From Phycisphaerales bacterium (GTDB lineage: Bacteria > Planctomycetota > Phycisphaerae > SM23-33 > FEN-1343): 64,000 bases of DNA. Position numbers and translations under genes: made by a program. Below the pieces are notes generated by a model. It made no database searches, had not been told where the DNA came from, and saw only the letters and a program-made list of their open reading frames with translations. Positions 51,263 through 60,103 of this stretch are shown here, in pieces; the stretch's first letter is position 1, and each line of letters starts with the position of its first letter. The DNA is taken from assembly GCA_003171335.1 (NCBI GenBank), contig PMYD01000034.1:1-64000 (forward strand), read 5' to 3'.

Positions 51263-52372
51263 GTGAAGGTAACGATTCCAGACGAGCTGAAATCAACCAT
51301 TCCGCAGACGCCCTGGGGCAAGATTCTCAGCGCCACGCCGATTGTGATGGCGGTCCTGGCCACGATGCTGGCGGGGCTGGCCTCCAGCGAGATGACCAAG
51401 GCCCAGTACGACCGCTCGCTGGCGGCCCAGCAGCAGTCCAAGGCGGGCGATCAGTGGAGCTTCTTCCAGGCCAAGCGGCTGCGCGCGGCCACGCAGCGCG
51501 GCACGCTCGATCTGCTGACGACCTCGGCCGACATCGGTCCGCTGAACGCCGCGCTGCTCAAACGCTCGGTGGGGCAACTGCCCGCGCAGTTGGATTCCAC
51601 CAGCGCGCAGCTCGCCGCCGCCACGCGCCCGCAGGATGAGGCGCTGGGCGAGTATGCCCAGGCGCTGCCGCAGCGAAAGACCGAGGCCGAGCAGGTGAAG
51701 ACGGAACTGCTGGCGGCGCTGGAGACCCCCCCGTCCGGCGCCGCCCTGACCGCCTTAGAGCAGGCCCAGATGCCGGAGATCGGACCCGAGCCGAGTATCG
51801 ATCCGAATCTCAAGGCGGCGATGGCCGCGATCAACAGCCCGGCCGGCGAGAAGGAAGTGGCGCCGCTCGTGGCGAAGGTGAATGACAAGATGCTGGATGA
51901 GGCGCTCACTGCCGCCAAGGCCCGCGCCGATGCGTTCGATGCGGCCACCGCGCCGGTGGGGCAGGTGATCGGGAAGATCGAGGCGCTGCTGGCCCGTCAG
52001 ACAGCGCTGCTCCAGGAGGCCCGCGCGGCGCTGCTGGCCGGCGGGGCCGTGCCGAACGTGGCCGCCGCCCCGAACCGCGAGTTCATCGCCGCGCGGCTGC
52101 GGTACATGGCCGCCCGGTATGACATGGAGGCCAAACTGAACCAGGCCATCGGCCAACTGTACGAGGTGCAGGTGCGGAAGAGCAACCTGTCCGCCGAGCG
52201 GCACCACGTGCGCAGCCAGCGCTTCTTCTTCGGCATGCTGGCGGCGCAGTTGGGTGTGATCGTCAGCACCTTCGCCATCGCCGCGCGGAAGCGCAGCCTG
52301 CTGTGGTCGCTGGCCGCCGCCGCCGGCCTGGCGGCCGTCGCGTTTGGGGCGTACGTGTATCTGTTCGTGTAG
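51263..52372 (+). CDS. DUF4337-like membrane protein
   Basis: The 369-residue protein has one N-terminal helix (ATPIVMAVLATMLAGLASSEM), then KAGDQWSFFQAKRLRAATQRGTLDLL, a long coiled helix region, and two C-terminal helices (FFGMLAAQLGVIVSTFAIAA, LWSLAAAAGLAAVAFGAYVYLFV). The QWSFFQAKRL motif and the paired C-terminal helices match DUF4337. Function unknown. A GTG start follows GAGAGGA. It lies beside the EF-hand-like protein and may be cotranscribed. Confidence 0.8.
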   Translation: MKVTIPDELKSTIPQTPWGKILSATPIVMAVLATMLAGLASSEMTKAQYDRSLAAQQQSKAGDQWSFFQAKRLRAATQRGTLDLLTTSADIGPLNAALLKRSVGQLPAQLDSTSAQLAAATRPQDEALGEYAQALPQRKTEAEQVKTELLAALETPPSGAALTALEQAQMPEIGPEPSIDPNLKAAMAAINSPAGEKEVAPLVAKVNDKMLDEALTAAKARADAFDAATAPVGQVIGKIEALLARQTALLQEARAALLAGGAVPNVAAAPNREFIAARLRYMAARYDMEAKLNQAIGQLYEVQVRKSNLSAERHHVRSQRFFFGMLAAQLGVIVSTFAIAARKRSLLWSLAAAAGLAAVAFGAYVYLFV

Positions 52373-52423
52373 AACCATCAGCCCGCCGAAGGGATAGGGG
52401 ACGACCCCGCCCAGCGCGTATCT

Positions 52424-52548
52424 GGTGCCACGGGTGTCCGCACCCGTGCGCTGTGCGCGCTGCGGCAGATGATGGTCCGCTGGGATTCCACCCGACCTTC
52501 GCTCCGCCCGGGCGGCTCCTGCGCACGGCTGCAGACAGCCGTGGCACC
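52424..52548. repeat. GTGCCACGG inverted repeats
   Basis: GGTGCCACGGGTG-TCCG-CACCCGTG (52424-52448) and CACGGCTG-CAGA-CAGCCGTGGCACC (52523-52548) are hairpins whose outer ends (GGTGCCACG and CGTGGCACC) also pair. The related GGTGCCACGGCTG-CGGA hairpin is at 56068-56097. Confidence 0.75.
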
Positions 52549-52610
52549 GGCCGCATCTCTTTCTCTTGTGCCGGTACAATGGTCGCAGGATGCTCTCAAG
52601 GAGCCCCTGC

Positions 52611-54071
52611 GTGGCCGACCCTGACGCCGTAGCGCCGCTGCGCCTGCCGCCGGCCGATGTGATTGTTGTGGGCTCCGGCCCCAACGGTCTGGCGGCGGCC
52701 ATCGCGTGCGCCCAGGCGGGGCTCAAGACCCTGGTGGTCGAGCAGGCCGCGACCTTCGGCGGCGGCTGCCGGTCGGCAGCACTGACCTTGCCGGGCTTCA
52801 CGCACGATGTATGCTCGGCGATTCACCCGCTGGGAATCGCATCCCCGTTTTTCAGCCAACTCGACCTGGGCCGCTTCGGATTGACCTGGATCCAGCCTTA
52901 TAGCCCCCTGGCCCATCCCTTTGACGATGGCTCCGCCGCCGTGCTGGAGCGTTCCATCGCCGACACGGCCGCCACGCTGGGCGAGGATGGCCCAGCGTAT
53001 CGCGGGCGGATGGGGCCGCTGGTCGACCGCTGGAACGAGATTCTGTCGGCGGTCCTGGCGCCGCTGCACCTGCCGCACCACCCGATCCGCCTGGCTCGCT
53101 TCGGGTTTAGCGCGGCCCGCTCGGCGAGGCACCTGGCGGAAAGCTGGTTTGCCGGCTCGCGGGCCCGCGGCCTGTTTGCGGGCTTGGCGGCCCATTCCTT
53201 CCTGAGCCTGGATGCGCCGCCCTCGGCGGCGTTTGGGCTGGTCCTGGCGATGGCCGGCCATGCCGTCGGCTGGCCCATGCCGCGCGGCGGCTCGCAGGTG
53301 CTGGCCGATGCGCTGCTGGCGTGTCTTGAGGCGGCCGGCGGTGCGGCGGTGGCGGGTGTGGCCGTGCAGGATCTCGACCAATTGCCGCCGTCGCGGCTGG
53401 TTTTTCTCGATGTGACGCCGCGGCAGGCATTGCGCCTGGCGGGCCGGCGGCTGAGCGGGTTGTACCGCCGGCAGTTGGCGCGATACCGCTACGGGCCGGG
53501 AGTCTTCAAGGTGGACTGGGCGCTGGCCGGGGCGATTCACTGGCAAGCCGCCGCCTGCCGCCGGGCGGGCACGGTGCACCTGGGCAGTACGCTGGAGGAG
53601 ATCGCCGCGGCCGAGGCGCAGGTGGCGCGCGGCGAGCTGCCCGAGCGGCCGTTTGTTCTGCTGGCGCAGCAGAGCCTCTTTGATCCCACGCGGGCGCCGG
53701 CCGGCAAACACACCGCCTGGGCGTATTGCCACGTGCCCAACGGGAGTAGCGCGGACATGACGGCCCGCATCGAGCGACAAGTCGAACGCTTCGCCCCCGG
53801 CTTTAGCGAACTCATTCTCGCCCGGCACACGCGCAGTGCCGTGGAGCTTGAGGCCTATAACCCCAACTATGTCGGCGGCGACATCAGCGGCGGGGCCATG
53901 AACTGGCGGCAGCTTTTCTTTCGCCCGGCCGTGCGGCTCAATCCCTACGCCACCGGTGCGGCCGGTCTCTATCTCTGCTCCGCCTCCACGCCGCCGGGCG
54001 GGGGCGTACACGGCATGTGCGGCTACCTGGCCGCACGGGCGGCAATCTCCGGGTGCGGCCGTGGCGGATAA
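52611..54071 (+). CDS. FAD-dependent oxidoreductase, phytoene-desaturase-like
   Basis: The 486-residue protein has an FAD-binding DVIVVGSGPNGLAAAIACAQAG and the second segment VVEQAATFGGGCRS, typical of the phytoene dehydrogenase/CrtI group. The C-terminus has GLYLCSASTPPGGGVHGMCGYLAARAA, the family's FAD-closing motif. The reaction is unknown; carotenoid genes are not adjacent. The GTG at 52611 has AAGGAG seven bases upstream. Confidence 0.85.
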   Translation: MADPDAVAPLRLPPADVIVVGSGPNGLAAAIACAQAGLKTLVVEQAATFGGGCRSAALTLPGFTHDVCSAIHPLGIASPFFSQLDLGRFGLTWIQPYSPLAHPFDDGSAAVLERSIADTAATLGEDGPAYRGRMGPLVDRWNEILSAVLAPLHLPHHPIRLARFGFSAARSARHLAESWFAGSRARGLFAGLAAHSFLSLDAPPSAAFGLVLAMAGHAVGWPMPRGGSQVLADALLACLEAAGGAAVAGVAVQDLDQLPPSRLVFLDVTPRQALRLAGRRLSGLYRRQLARYRYGPGVFKVDWALAGAIHWQAAACRRAGTVHLGSTLEEIAAAEAQVARGELPERPFVLLAQQSLFDPTRAPAGKHTAWAYCHVPNGSSADMTARIERQVERFAPGFSELILARHTRSAVELEAYNPNYVGGDISGGAMNWRQLFFRPAVRLNPYATGAAGLYLCSASTPPGGGVHGMCGYLAARAAISGCGRGG

Positions 54072-54089
54072 TGAACATCGTGTGTGCAG

Positions 54090-54257
54090 AAATTCCAAAT
54101 TCCAAATTCCAAATTCCAAATCCCAAACAAATTCCAAGCACCAAATTCCAAAGGGGAACAAAGGCGCCGCCTGGAGCAGCGCGAGGTCCGCTGGCGGGAT
54201 TTGGGATTTGGAATTTGGAGCTTGTTTGGAATTTGGGATTTGGGATTTGGGATTTTT
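54090..54257. repeat. AAATTCC/GGAATTT large inverted repeat
   Basis: Tandem AAATTCC and AAATCCC units (54090-54154) pair with GGGATTTGGGATTTGG units (54197-54257) around a 40-base loop. The right arm runs into T-rich sequence (GATTTTTTG). It is the same family as 18383-18734. It separates the oxidoreductase from ettA. Confidence 0.8.
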
Positions 54258-54342
54258 TGACTCAGTGTTTGCGGCCGCCGGGAAGATAATTCGTGGCAAT
54301 CCCGAGAAACGAGAGAGACTTGGCTTTCAATAAGGAACGCCC

Positions 54343-56010
54343 ATGGCGCCGCAGTTTGTGTTTTCGATGTTGGATGTCTCCAAGAGCTTCGACGACAAGC
54401 CCGTGCTGCAGGGCATCAGCCTGTCGTTTTTCTACGGGGCCAAGATCGGCATCGTGGGCGAGAACGGCTCGGGCAAGAGCACGCTGCTGAAGATCATGGC
54501 CGGCGTGGACAAGGATTTTCACGGCGAGGCCACGCTGGCCAAGGGCATGCGCGTGGGGTATGTGGCCCAGGAGCCGATCCTCGACCTGGAAAAAACCGTC
54601 CGCGAGCACCTGCGCGAGGCCATGAGCCCCATCCAGAGTCTGCTGGACCGGTACAACGCCATCTCCGATAAGCTCGGCGATGCCGGCGACGAGATGGACA
54701 AGCTGCTGGAGGACATGGGCAAGCTCCAGGAGCAGATTGACGCGTGCAGCGGCTGGGAAATCGAACGCATGATGGATATCGCCAGCGATGCCCTCGTGCT
54801 GCCGCCGGATGATATGGTGCTGAAAACCTGCTCCGGCGGCGAGCGGCGGCGCGTGGCGCTGTGCAAGGTGCTGCTGGGAAAGCCCGATTTGCTGCTGCTG
54901 GATGAGCCGACGAACCATCTCGACGCCGAGACGGTGGCCTGGCTGGAGACGGCGCTGCGCGAATACACGGGCACGGTGATCATCGTCACCCACGACCGGT
55001 ATTTTCTCGACAACGTGACCCAGTGGATTCTCGAACTGGAGAACACCCGCGGCTTGCCCTTCGAGGGCAACTACTCCTCCTGGCTGCAGCAGAAGTCGGA
55101 CATCCTGCGCATCCAGGAGAAGCGCGAGAGCCAGCGGCAAAAGGTTTTGGCGCGAGAGCTGGAGTGGATCAACGCCGGCACACAGGGCCGGCGCAAGAAG
55201 AGCCAGGCCCGCATCCGCGATTATGAAACCCTGGCCGGGGCGGCCACAATCGACCACGACAGCGATGCCGTCATCCAGATCGCCCCGGGCCCGCGCCTGG
55301 GCGACCGCGTGCTGCGCGTGGACAAGCTGTGCAAGGGCTACGACGGCCTGACATTGCTGAAGGACTGCGATTTCGACCTGCCGCGGGGGGCCGTGGTGGG
55401 CGTGATCGGTCCCAACGGCACGGGCAAGACCACGCTCTTCCGCATGATCATCGGCCAGGAGAAGCCCGATAGCGGCGGCATTGAGGCGGGGCCTTCGGTC
55501 GTCATGTCGTACGTGGACCAGCACCGCGATGCGCTAGATTCCGCCAAGACCATCTTCGAGGAAATCACCGATGGCCTGCCCACCGTCGAGCTGGGCAAAA
55601 CGAGCATGAACTCGCGGGCCTACGTCTCGCGGTTCAACTTCCGCGGCACGCAGCAGCAGAAAAAGGTGGGCGAGCTTTCCGGCGGCGAGCGAAACCGAGT
55701 GCACCTGGCCAAGCTGCTGCGGCGGGGGGGCAACTTCATCCTGCTGGATGAGCCCACCAACGACCTGGACGTGAACACCATGCGTGTGCTGGAGCAGGCG
55801 ATCATCGATTTTCCCGGCTGCGTTATGGTTATCAGCCACGACCGGTTCTTCCTGGACCGCATCTGCACGCACCTGCTCATCCTGGAAGGCGATGGGGCCA
55901 CGCGCTGGTTTGAGGGCAATTTCGAGGCGTACGAGGAGCAAATCCGCAAGGAAAACCCCGACCGCATCGCCCACCGCCGCGGAAAGTACAAGCGGCTGAC
56001 GTTGAAGTAG
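54343..56010 (+). CDS. ettA: Energy-dependent translational throttle protein EttA (ABC-F)
   Basis: EttA binds the ribosomal E site and gates the first peptide bond according to ATP/ADP ratio. The 555-residue protein has two ABC domains: Walker A GENGSGKSTLL (about 37-47) and GPNGTGKTTLF (about 360), signatures CSGGERRRVALC and LSGGERNRVHLAK, Walker B LLLLDEPTNHLD and FILLDEPTNDLD. The arm region and linker NAGTQGRRKKSQARIRDYETL sit between. AAGGAA precedes the ATG. Confidence 0.96.
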   Translation: MAPQFVFSMLDVSKSFDDKPVLQGISLSFFYGAKIGIVGENGSGKSTLLKIMAGVDKDFHGEATLAKGMRVGYVAQEPILDLEKTVREHLREAMSPIQSLLDRYNAISDKLGDAGDEMDKLLEDMGKLQEQIDACSGWEIERMMDIASDALVLPPDDMVLKTCSGGERRRVALCKVLLGKPDLLLLDEPTNHLDAETVAWLETALREYTGTVIIVTHDRYFLDNVTQWILELENTRGLPFEGNYSSWLQQKSDILRIQEKRESQRQKVLARELEWINAGTQGRRKKSQARIRDYETLAGAATIDHDSDAVIQIAPGPRLGDRVLRVDKLCKGYDGLTLLKDCDFDLPRGAVVGVIGPNGTGKTTLFRMIIGQEKPDSGGIEAGPSVVMSYVDQHRDALDSAKTIFEEITDGLPTVELGKTSMNSRAYVSRFNFRGTQQQKKVGELSGGERNRVHLAKLLRRGGNFILLDEPTNDLDVNTMRVLEQAIIDFPGCVMVISHDRFFLDRICTHLLILEGDGATRWFEGNFEAYEEQIRKENPDRIAHRRGKYKRLTLK

Positions 56011-56067
56011 AATGTCCAGCGTGGCTTCATACGCCACATAGTAGTGACGGCTTATTTGTGGAGTCTG

Positions 56068-56097
56068 GGTGCCACGGCTGCGGACAGCCGTGGCACC
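56068..56097. repeat. GGTGCCACGGCTG-CGGA-CAGCCGTGGCACC hairpin
   Basis: Thirteen paired bases with a four-base loop, lying between ettA and the secreted-protein gene. It may end the ettA transcript, but related repeats elsewhere suggest a mobile or amplified element. Confidence 0.75.
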
Positions 56098-56133
56098 GGG
56101 GAATCGGGTGACATCTGAAGGTAGGGCAAGGTC

Positions 56134-57393
56134 ATGGCATTTAATGTTGGCCGTGTGCCTCTCGTGTGTTTCTGCATTGGCTTGGGTCTGGCCGCGGCGC
56201 AGGGCCGAGCGCAGACTGCCTCCGCGCCGGCGGTGAGTCAACCGTCATTGCCAAAGATGGATGCGGCCATGGCCGAGGATTGGTTAGCGCGCTGGCAGAA
56301 GAACATCCTGGCCGACTCCCGCAATCGCTATTGCGACAAGGAAATGGGCGAGGAACTCGGCTGGCTGGTCAGCCCGTTTGTGAACGGTTTCTATTACGGG
56401 TACCTGGCGACCGGGGATGCGAAATGGATCGACCGGCTGATCGACTGGTTCGACGCGGTCATCAAACGCGGCGTGAAGGAGCCCGATGGCTACATCGGCT
56501 GGCCCAAGGCGGCCGGGGCCAGCACAGAGGCTGTGCCCAACTTCACCACCGATAACCAACTGGGCGAGGCCATGCTGCTGCGGCCGATGGTGCTGATGGC
56601 CGGCGAAATCCTCAAAAATCCGGCGTTGAAAGATAAGTACGGCAAGAAGGCCCGGGAGTACATCGGGCTCTCCGAGCAGGTCTTCGAGAAATGGGACCAT
56701 CGCGGCGCCTGGCGCGAGATTCCCGCTGGCGGCGTGTGGGTCGTACCACCCTTCGGGCTGGAGGCGGCCGCCGAGGCCAATGCCAGCCATTGGACGGACG
56801 GCTACGACCGACGGACCAAAGATGGCTTCACGTTGCCGGCCAACAAGCAGAACCTCATCGCCGGCTGGCTGATCGCCATGCACGATGTGACGGGCAAGCC
56901 CATCTATCGCCAGCGGGCCAGCCAGTGGTGGAGCGTGATGAAATCACGCATGCGGCTGGGCAAGGACGGCAAGTATTTCGTGTGGAACTACTGGGATGCG
57001 GCCGGCCCGTGGGATTCCAAGGCCGATGGCTCGCTCAAGCACTGGGTGGGCGTTCATCCCAACGGCGGGTATTACGGCATCGACGTGGAGGGCATCGTGA
57101 CGGCGTACGAGCATGGCCTGGTATTCACGAAGGAAGATATCGCCCGGCTCATCGCCACCAACCGCGATTTCATGTGGAACCAGCAGGTCACCGGGGCCGC
57201 TTTCCAGCGGGTTGACGGCGGCGCGCCGGACAAGCGCTGGGCCAAGAGCCCCGGCGTGCTCTGGGCGGCTTTGGCGCCGTACGATCCGACACTGCGGAAG
57301 ATCTTCGAGGCCAACCACGACCCCGCCGACTGGGGCGGACTGGCCAGCACGCCGCAGTGGCTTGCGCGATTTGGGCCGGCAATCGCACGGTAG
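56134..57393 (+). CDS. Secreted protein, possibly alpha/alpha-barrel carbohydrate-active
   Basis: The 419-residue protein has a signal peptide (VPLVCFCIGLGLAAAQGRA, then QTAS). The body has many aromatic and helix-pair segments (NGFYYGYLATGDAKWIDRLIDWFDAVIKRG, TTDNQLGEAMLLRPMVLMAGEI, KQNLIAGWLIAMHDVTGKPIYRQRASQWWSVMK), in a rhythm like six-hairpin glycosidases or polysaccharide lyases. I cannot name a catalytic pair, so the assignment is fold-level inference only. No neighbour helps. Confidence 0.5.
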   Translation: MAFNVGRVPLVCFCIGLGLAAAQGRAQTASAPAVSQPSLPKMDAAMAEDWLARWQKNILADSRNRYCDKEMGEELGWLVSPFVNGFYYGYLATGDAKWIDRLIDWFDAVIKRGVKEPDGYIGWPKAAGASTEAVPNFTTDNQLGEAMLLRPMVLMAGEILKNPALKDKYGKKAREYIGLSEQVFEKWDHRGAWREIPAGGVWVVPPFGLEAAAEANASHWTDGYDRRTKDGFTLPANKQNLIAGWLIAMHDVTGKPIYRQRASQWWSVMKSRMRLGKDGKYFVWNYWDAAGPWDSKADGSLKHWVGVHPNGGYYGIDVEGIVTAYEHGLVFTKEDIARLIATNRDFMWNQQVTGAAFQRVDGGAPDKRWAKSPGVLWAALAPYDPTLRKIFEANHDPADWGGLASTPQWLARFGPAIAR

Positions 57394-57447
57394 TCCTGCT
57401 GCAGCCGCAACGGATGATGGACGTGCAGATTCAGCGACGTCCCTAGA

Positions 57448-59244
57448 TTAACTCTTCACGGCCGCATTCGTCATCGGCGGCAGTAAAACCGTGACGGTGG
57501 TTCCGCGTCCCAGGTCGCTTTGAAGTTCCACCTTGGCCCCCAGGCGCTCGGCGGCGTGCTTGACGATGGCCAGGCCCAGGCCGGTGCCGCGCAGCTTGGC
57601 GTCGCCGCTGCGGGCCGCGTCGGTCTGGTAGAAGCGTTCGAAGACCCGCGGCTGGTCCTCGCGCCGAATGCCGCAGCCCGTGTCGCTGATGCGCATGAGG
57701 ATGCCCGCCTCGCCGGTTTCAAAACCGCAGGCGATGCGGCCGCCGGCAGGCGTGAACTTGATCGCGTTTTCCACCAGGTTGCGCAAGATCAGTTCCACCA
57801 GTTTGCGGTCGGAGGCGAACGAATGCTCCGGGCCCTCGGCCTTGGCGATCAGCGTGAGGCCTTTCTCGCTCGCGCGGTCGCAAAACTGCGACCCGACCCA
57901 CTCGGCCAGGTCATCCAGGGTCATGGGCTGCATGCGCAGCGGGAACTTGGCCGACTCGACCATGTGCAGGTCGAGCAGGTCCTTGGTCATCTCCTCCAGG
58001 CGGCGGACGTGCCGGTCGAGGATGACCCTGAGCTTCGCCAGGCCGGCGGCATCGTCGGTCTCGACGGCCGAGAGCGAATCCACCGCCGCACGAATCGTCG
58101 CCAGCGGGGTGCGCAGCTCGTGCGAGGCGTTGGCCACGAATTGGGCCTTCATGGCCGCCATTTCCGCCAGGTCGGTCACATCGCGCAGCACCAGCAGGCG
58201 GCTGATCTGGGAGGGGCCCGGCGGCACCTTCACGCCGTGCGCCTCGACGACCCGCCGGCCGGCATCCGTCGAGGTCTCGAACTGGCGGCGGATGGGCGTC
58301 GTCGAGGCCCGCGCGCGGTCATGGAGATCCACCAGGTCGGGATGGCGCACGACCGCGCCGAAGGGCTTGCCTTTTAAATGCGGCTGATCGACCAGCAGCA
58401 GCTTGCTGGCCGCCTCGTTGATAAGCACGATTTGGCCCTCGGCGTTGGTAGCGATCACACCTTCGCGCAGATTCGCCAGCACGGTTTGAAAATCCTGATG
58501 CTGCGAGGCGATCTGGGCCAGCGATTTGCCCAGGCTGTCGCGCATCTCGGCCAGGGCGGCGGCCAGGTCGGCCAGGCGGCTCTGGCGGCCGACGTCCCAG
58601 CGGCTGGACAGGTCGCCCGAGGCGATTTGCCGGGCGGCCCGGGTAATCCGCCGCAGCGGGGCATACCAGCGCCAGGTGGTCAAGATGCCCAGCAGCGCCG
58701 CCGCCGCCGTGCCGGCCAGGGCGGACCAGATAATGGCATCCTTCAGCGTCGATTCCCCCTCGGCGATGGTCTTGACCGGTACGGCCAGGCGAACGGCCGC
58801 GACGACCTGGCCTTCGTGCACCAGGGGCAAGGCCGCGTAGCGGTACAAAACGCCCACGGTCTCGCTGCGGCGGATGCTCTGCCCCTCCTTGCCGGCCAGG
58901 GCGGCAATGATTTCCGGCCGGTCGCTGGTCCGGTGGTTGGCCATCTGCGCTGGATCGGCCTGGGTGTCGCCCAGGACGGCGCCGTCGGCGGCGACCACCG
59001 TCAGCCGCGTCGCGGCATCGCCCCAGAGCCGGCAGGTTTCCTGGATGCGGGGGGCCTCCAGCGGCCAGGCCTCCTGGAAATGGGCGGCGGCCCAATGCAG
59101 CAGCCGGTCCTGGCTGCGGCGGGACTCGGCCTGGTAATTCGCATCCAACTGCCGGTACGTCAGCAGCCCGACGGCCACCAGGGTGATCGCCATCACCACC
59201 AGGTTGTCCAGGAGCAGCCGGGCGAAGGTGCTGCGCAGCCTCAT
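57448..59244 (-). CDS. phoR: Phosphate regulon-type sensor histidine kinase
   Basis: The 598-residue protein has two membrane segments (LLLDNLVVMAITLVAVGLLTY near 10-30 and AIIWSALAGTAAAALLGILTTW near 170-192) around a periplasmic sensor region. HAMP follows, then PAS (about 255-345). The kinase has phosphoacceptor FVANASHELRTPLATI, DISDTGCGIR-like ISDTGCGIRREDQPRVFERFYQ and GTGLGLAIVKH. Coupling to phoB (4-base overlap) and divergence from pst support a PhoR role. It probably senses Pi through the Pst transporter. Confidence 0.88.
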   Translation of the reverse strand: MRLRSTFARLLLDNLVVMAITLVAVGLLTYRQLDANYQAESRRSQDRLLHWAAAHFQEAWPLEAPRIQETCRLWGDAATRLTVVAADGAVLGDTQADPAQMANHRTSDRPEIIAALAGKEGQSIRRSETVGVLYRYAALPLVHEGQVVAAVRLAVPVKTIAEGESTLKDAIIWSALAGTAAAALLGILTTWRWYAPLRRITRAARQIASGDLSSRWDVGRQSRLADLAAALAEMRDSLGKSLAQIASQHQDFQTVLANLREGVIATNAEGQIVLINEAASKLLLVDQPHLKGKPFGAVVRHPDLVDLHDRARASTTPIRRQFETSTDAGRRVVEAHGVKVPPGPSQISRLLVLRDVTDLAEMAAMKAQFVANASHELRTPLATIRAAVDSLSAVETDDAAGLAKLRVILDRHVRRLEEMTKDLLDLHMVESAKFPLRMQPMTLDDLAEWVGSQFCDRASEKGLTLIAKAEGPEHSFASDRKLVELILRNLVENAIKFTPAGGRIACGFETGEAGILMRISDTGCGIRREDQPRVFERFYQTDAARSGDAKLRGTGLGLAIVKHAAERLGAKVELQSDLGRGTTVTVLLPPMTNAAVKS

Positions 59245-59948
59245 GGGACATCCCCGGCCTCACCGGCGCTGAATTTATAGCCCACGCCGCGGACGGTCTG
59301 GATGCACTGGCGGGCCCGGCCGAGCTTTCGGCGCAGCGTGGTGATGTGCACGTCGATGGTGCGGTCGGTGACGACCGCATCCAGGCCGATCGCCTGGTCC
59401 ATGAGCTGGTTGCGGCTGAGCACCCGTCCGTTGGCCACGGCCAGGGCGGCCAGAATGCGAAATTCCGTCAAGGTCAGTGCCACCGGCTGGCCGTCGGCCT
59501 GGACCGTGTACCGCTGGCGGTCGATCAGCAGCGGGCCGGCCTTGAGCATGCCCTTGGCGGCCGGCGCTGTCGCCGTGGAACGGCGCAGCAGCGCATCGAT
59601 TCGGGCCACCAGCACCGACATGCTGAAGGGTTTGGTGACATAATCATCGGCGCCGAATTTCAGCCCCACGACGATGTCGCTCTCCTCGCTCCTGGCCGTC
59701 AGCATGATGATGGGCACGCCGGCGGTCCGCGGATCATCGCGCAGCTTGGCGGCGATCTCCGTGCCGGACATCGTGGGCAGCATGATGTCCAGCAGCACCA
59801 GGCTAGGAGGCGAGAGGCGAATCATCTCCAGCCCATCGGCCCCATCGTTGGAGACCTCCACCTGGTAGCCCTCTTTGCGCAGGCGGGCGGCCAGCAGGTC
59901 GGCCATGTCGAGTTCATCCTCGACGATAATGATGCGTTTCCTCGACAT
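59241..59948 (-). CDS. phoB: OmpR/PhoB-family response regulator
   Basis: The 235-residue protein has a receiver (E10/D11 in VEDELDM; phosphoacceptor D53 in LVLLDIMLP; K near 103 in YVTKPFS) and a winged-helix C-terminal domain (ALTLTEFRILAALA, RNQLMDQAIG, RTIDVHITTLRRKLG, IQTVRGVGYKF). Its stop overlaps phoR. Its start faces pstS across 155 bases, so it probably controls both directions. Confidence 0.9.
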   Translation of the reverse strand: MSRKRIIIVEDELDMADLLAARLRKEGYQVEVSNDGADGLEMIRLSPPSLVLLDIMLPTMSGTEIAAKLRDDPRTAGVPIIMLTARSEESDIVVGLKFGADDYVTKPFSMSVLVARIDALLRRSTATAPAAKGMLKAGPLLIDRQRYTVQADGQPVALTLTEFRILAALAVANGRVLSRNQLMDQAIGLDAVVTDRTIDVHITTLRRKLGRARQCIQTVRGVGYKFSAGEAGDVP

Positions 59949-60103
59949 GCTCGGGATTTTACTGCCTCAGTCGAACAGGCCACAACGTCTGCCGCGCCGA
60001 ACTAGCGCAATCTTAACACAAGGCCAACCGCATTTTAGCGCAGTAGCCCCAAAATCGCTCGCGGGAGCGTTTTGGACAACGGAAAGCACAAAGGAGACTA
60101 AGG
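59949..60103. promoter_or_regulatory. Shared phoB/pstS promoter region with a hairpin
   Basis: Contains two TAGCGCA direct repeats 33 bases apart (about 60004 and 60037), which could be PhoB sites, and a hairpin CCAAAATCGCTC-GCGG-GAGCGTTTTGG (60049-60075, one bulge) in the pstS leader. A classical CTGTCAT Pho box is not seen. Confidence 0.45.

Noticed and set aside
59949-60103. Classical Pho box
   Set aside because: No pair of CTGTCAT-like repeats with 11-base period is visible; only TAGCGCA direct repeats of unknown meaning.
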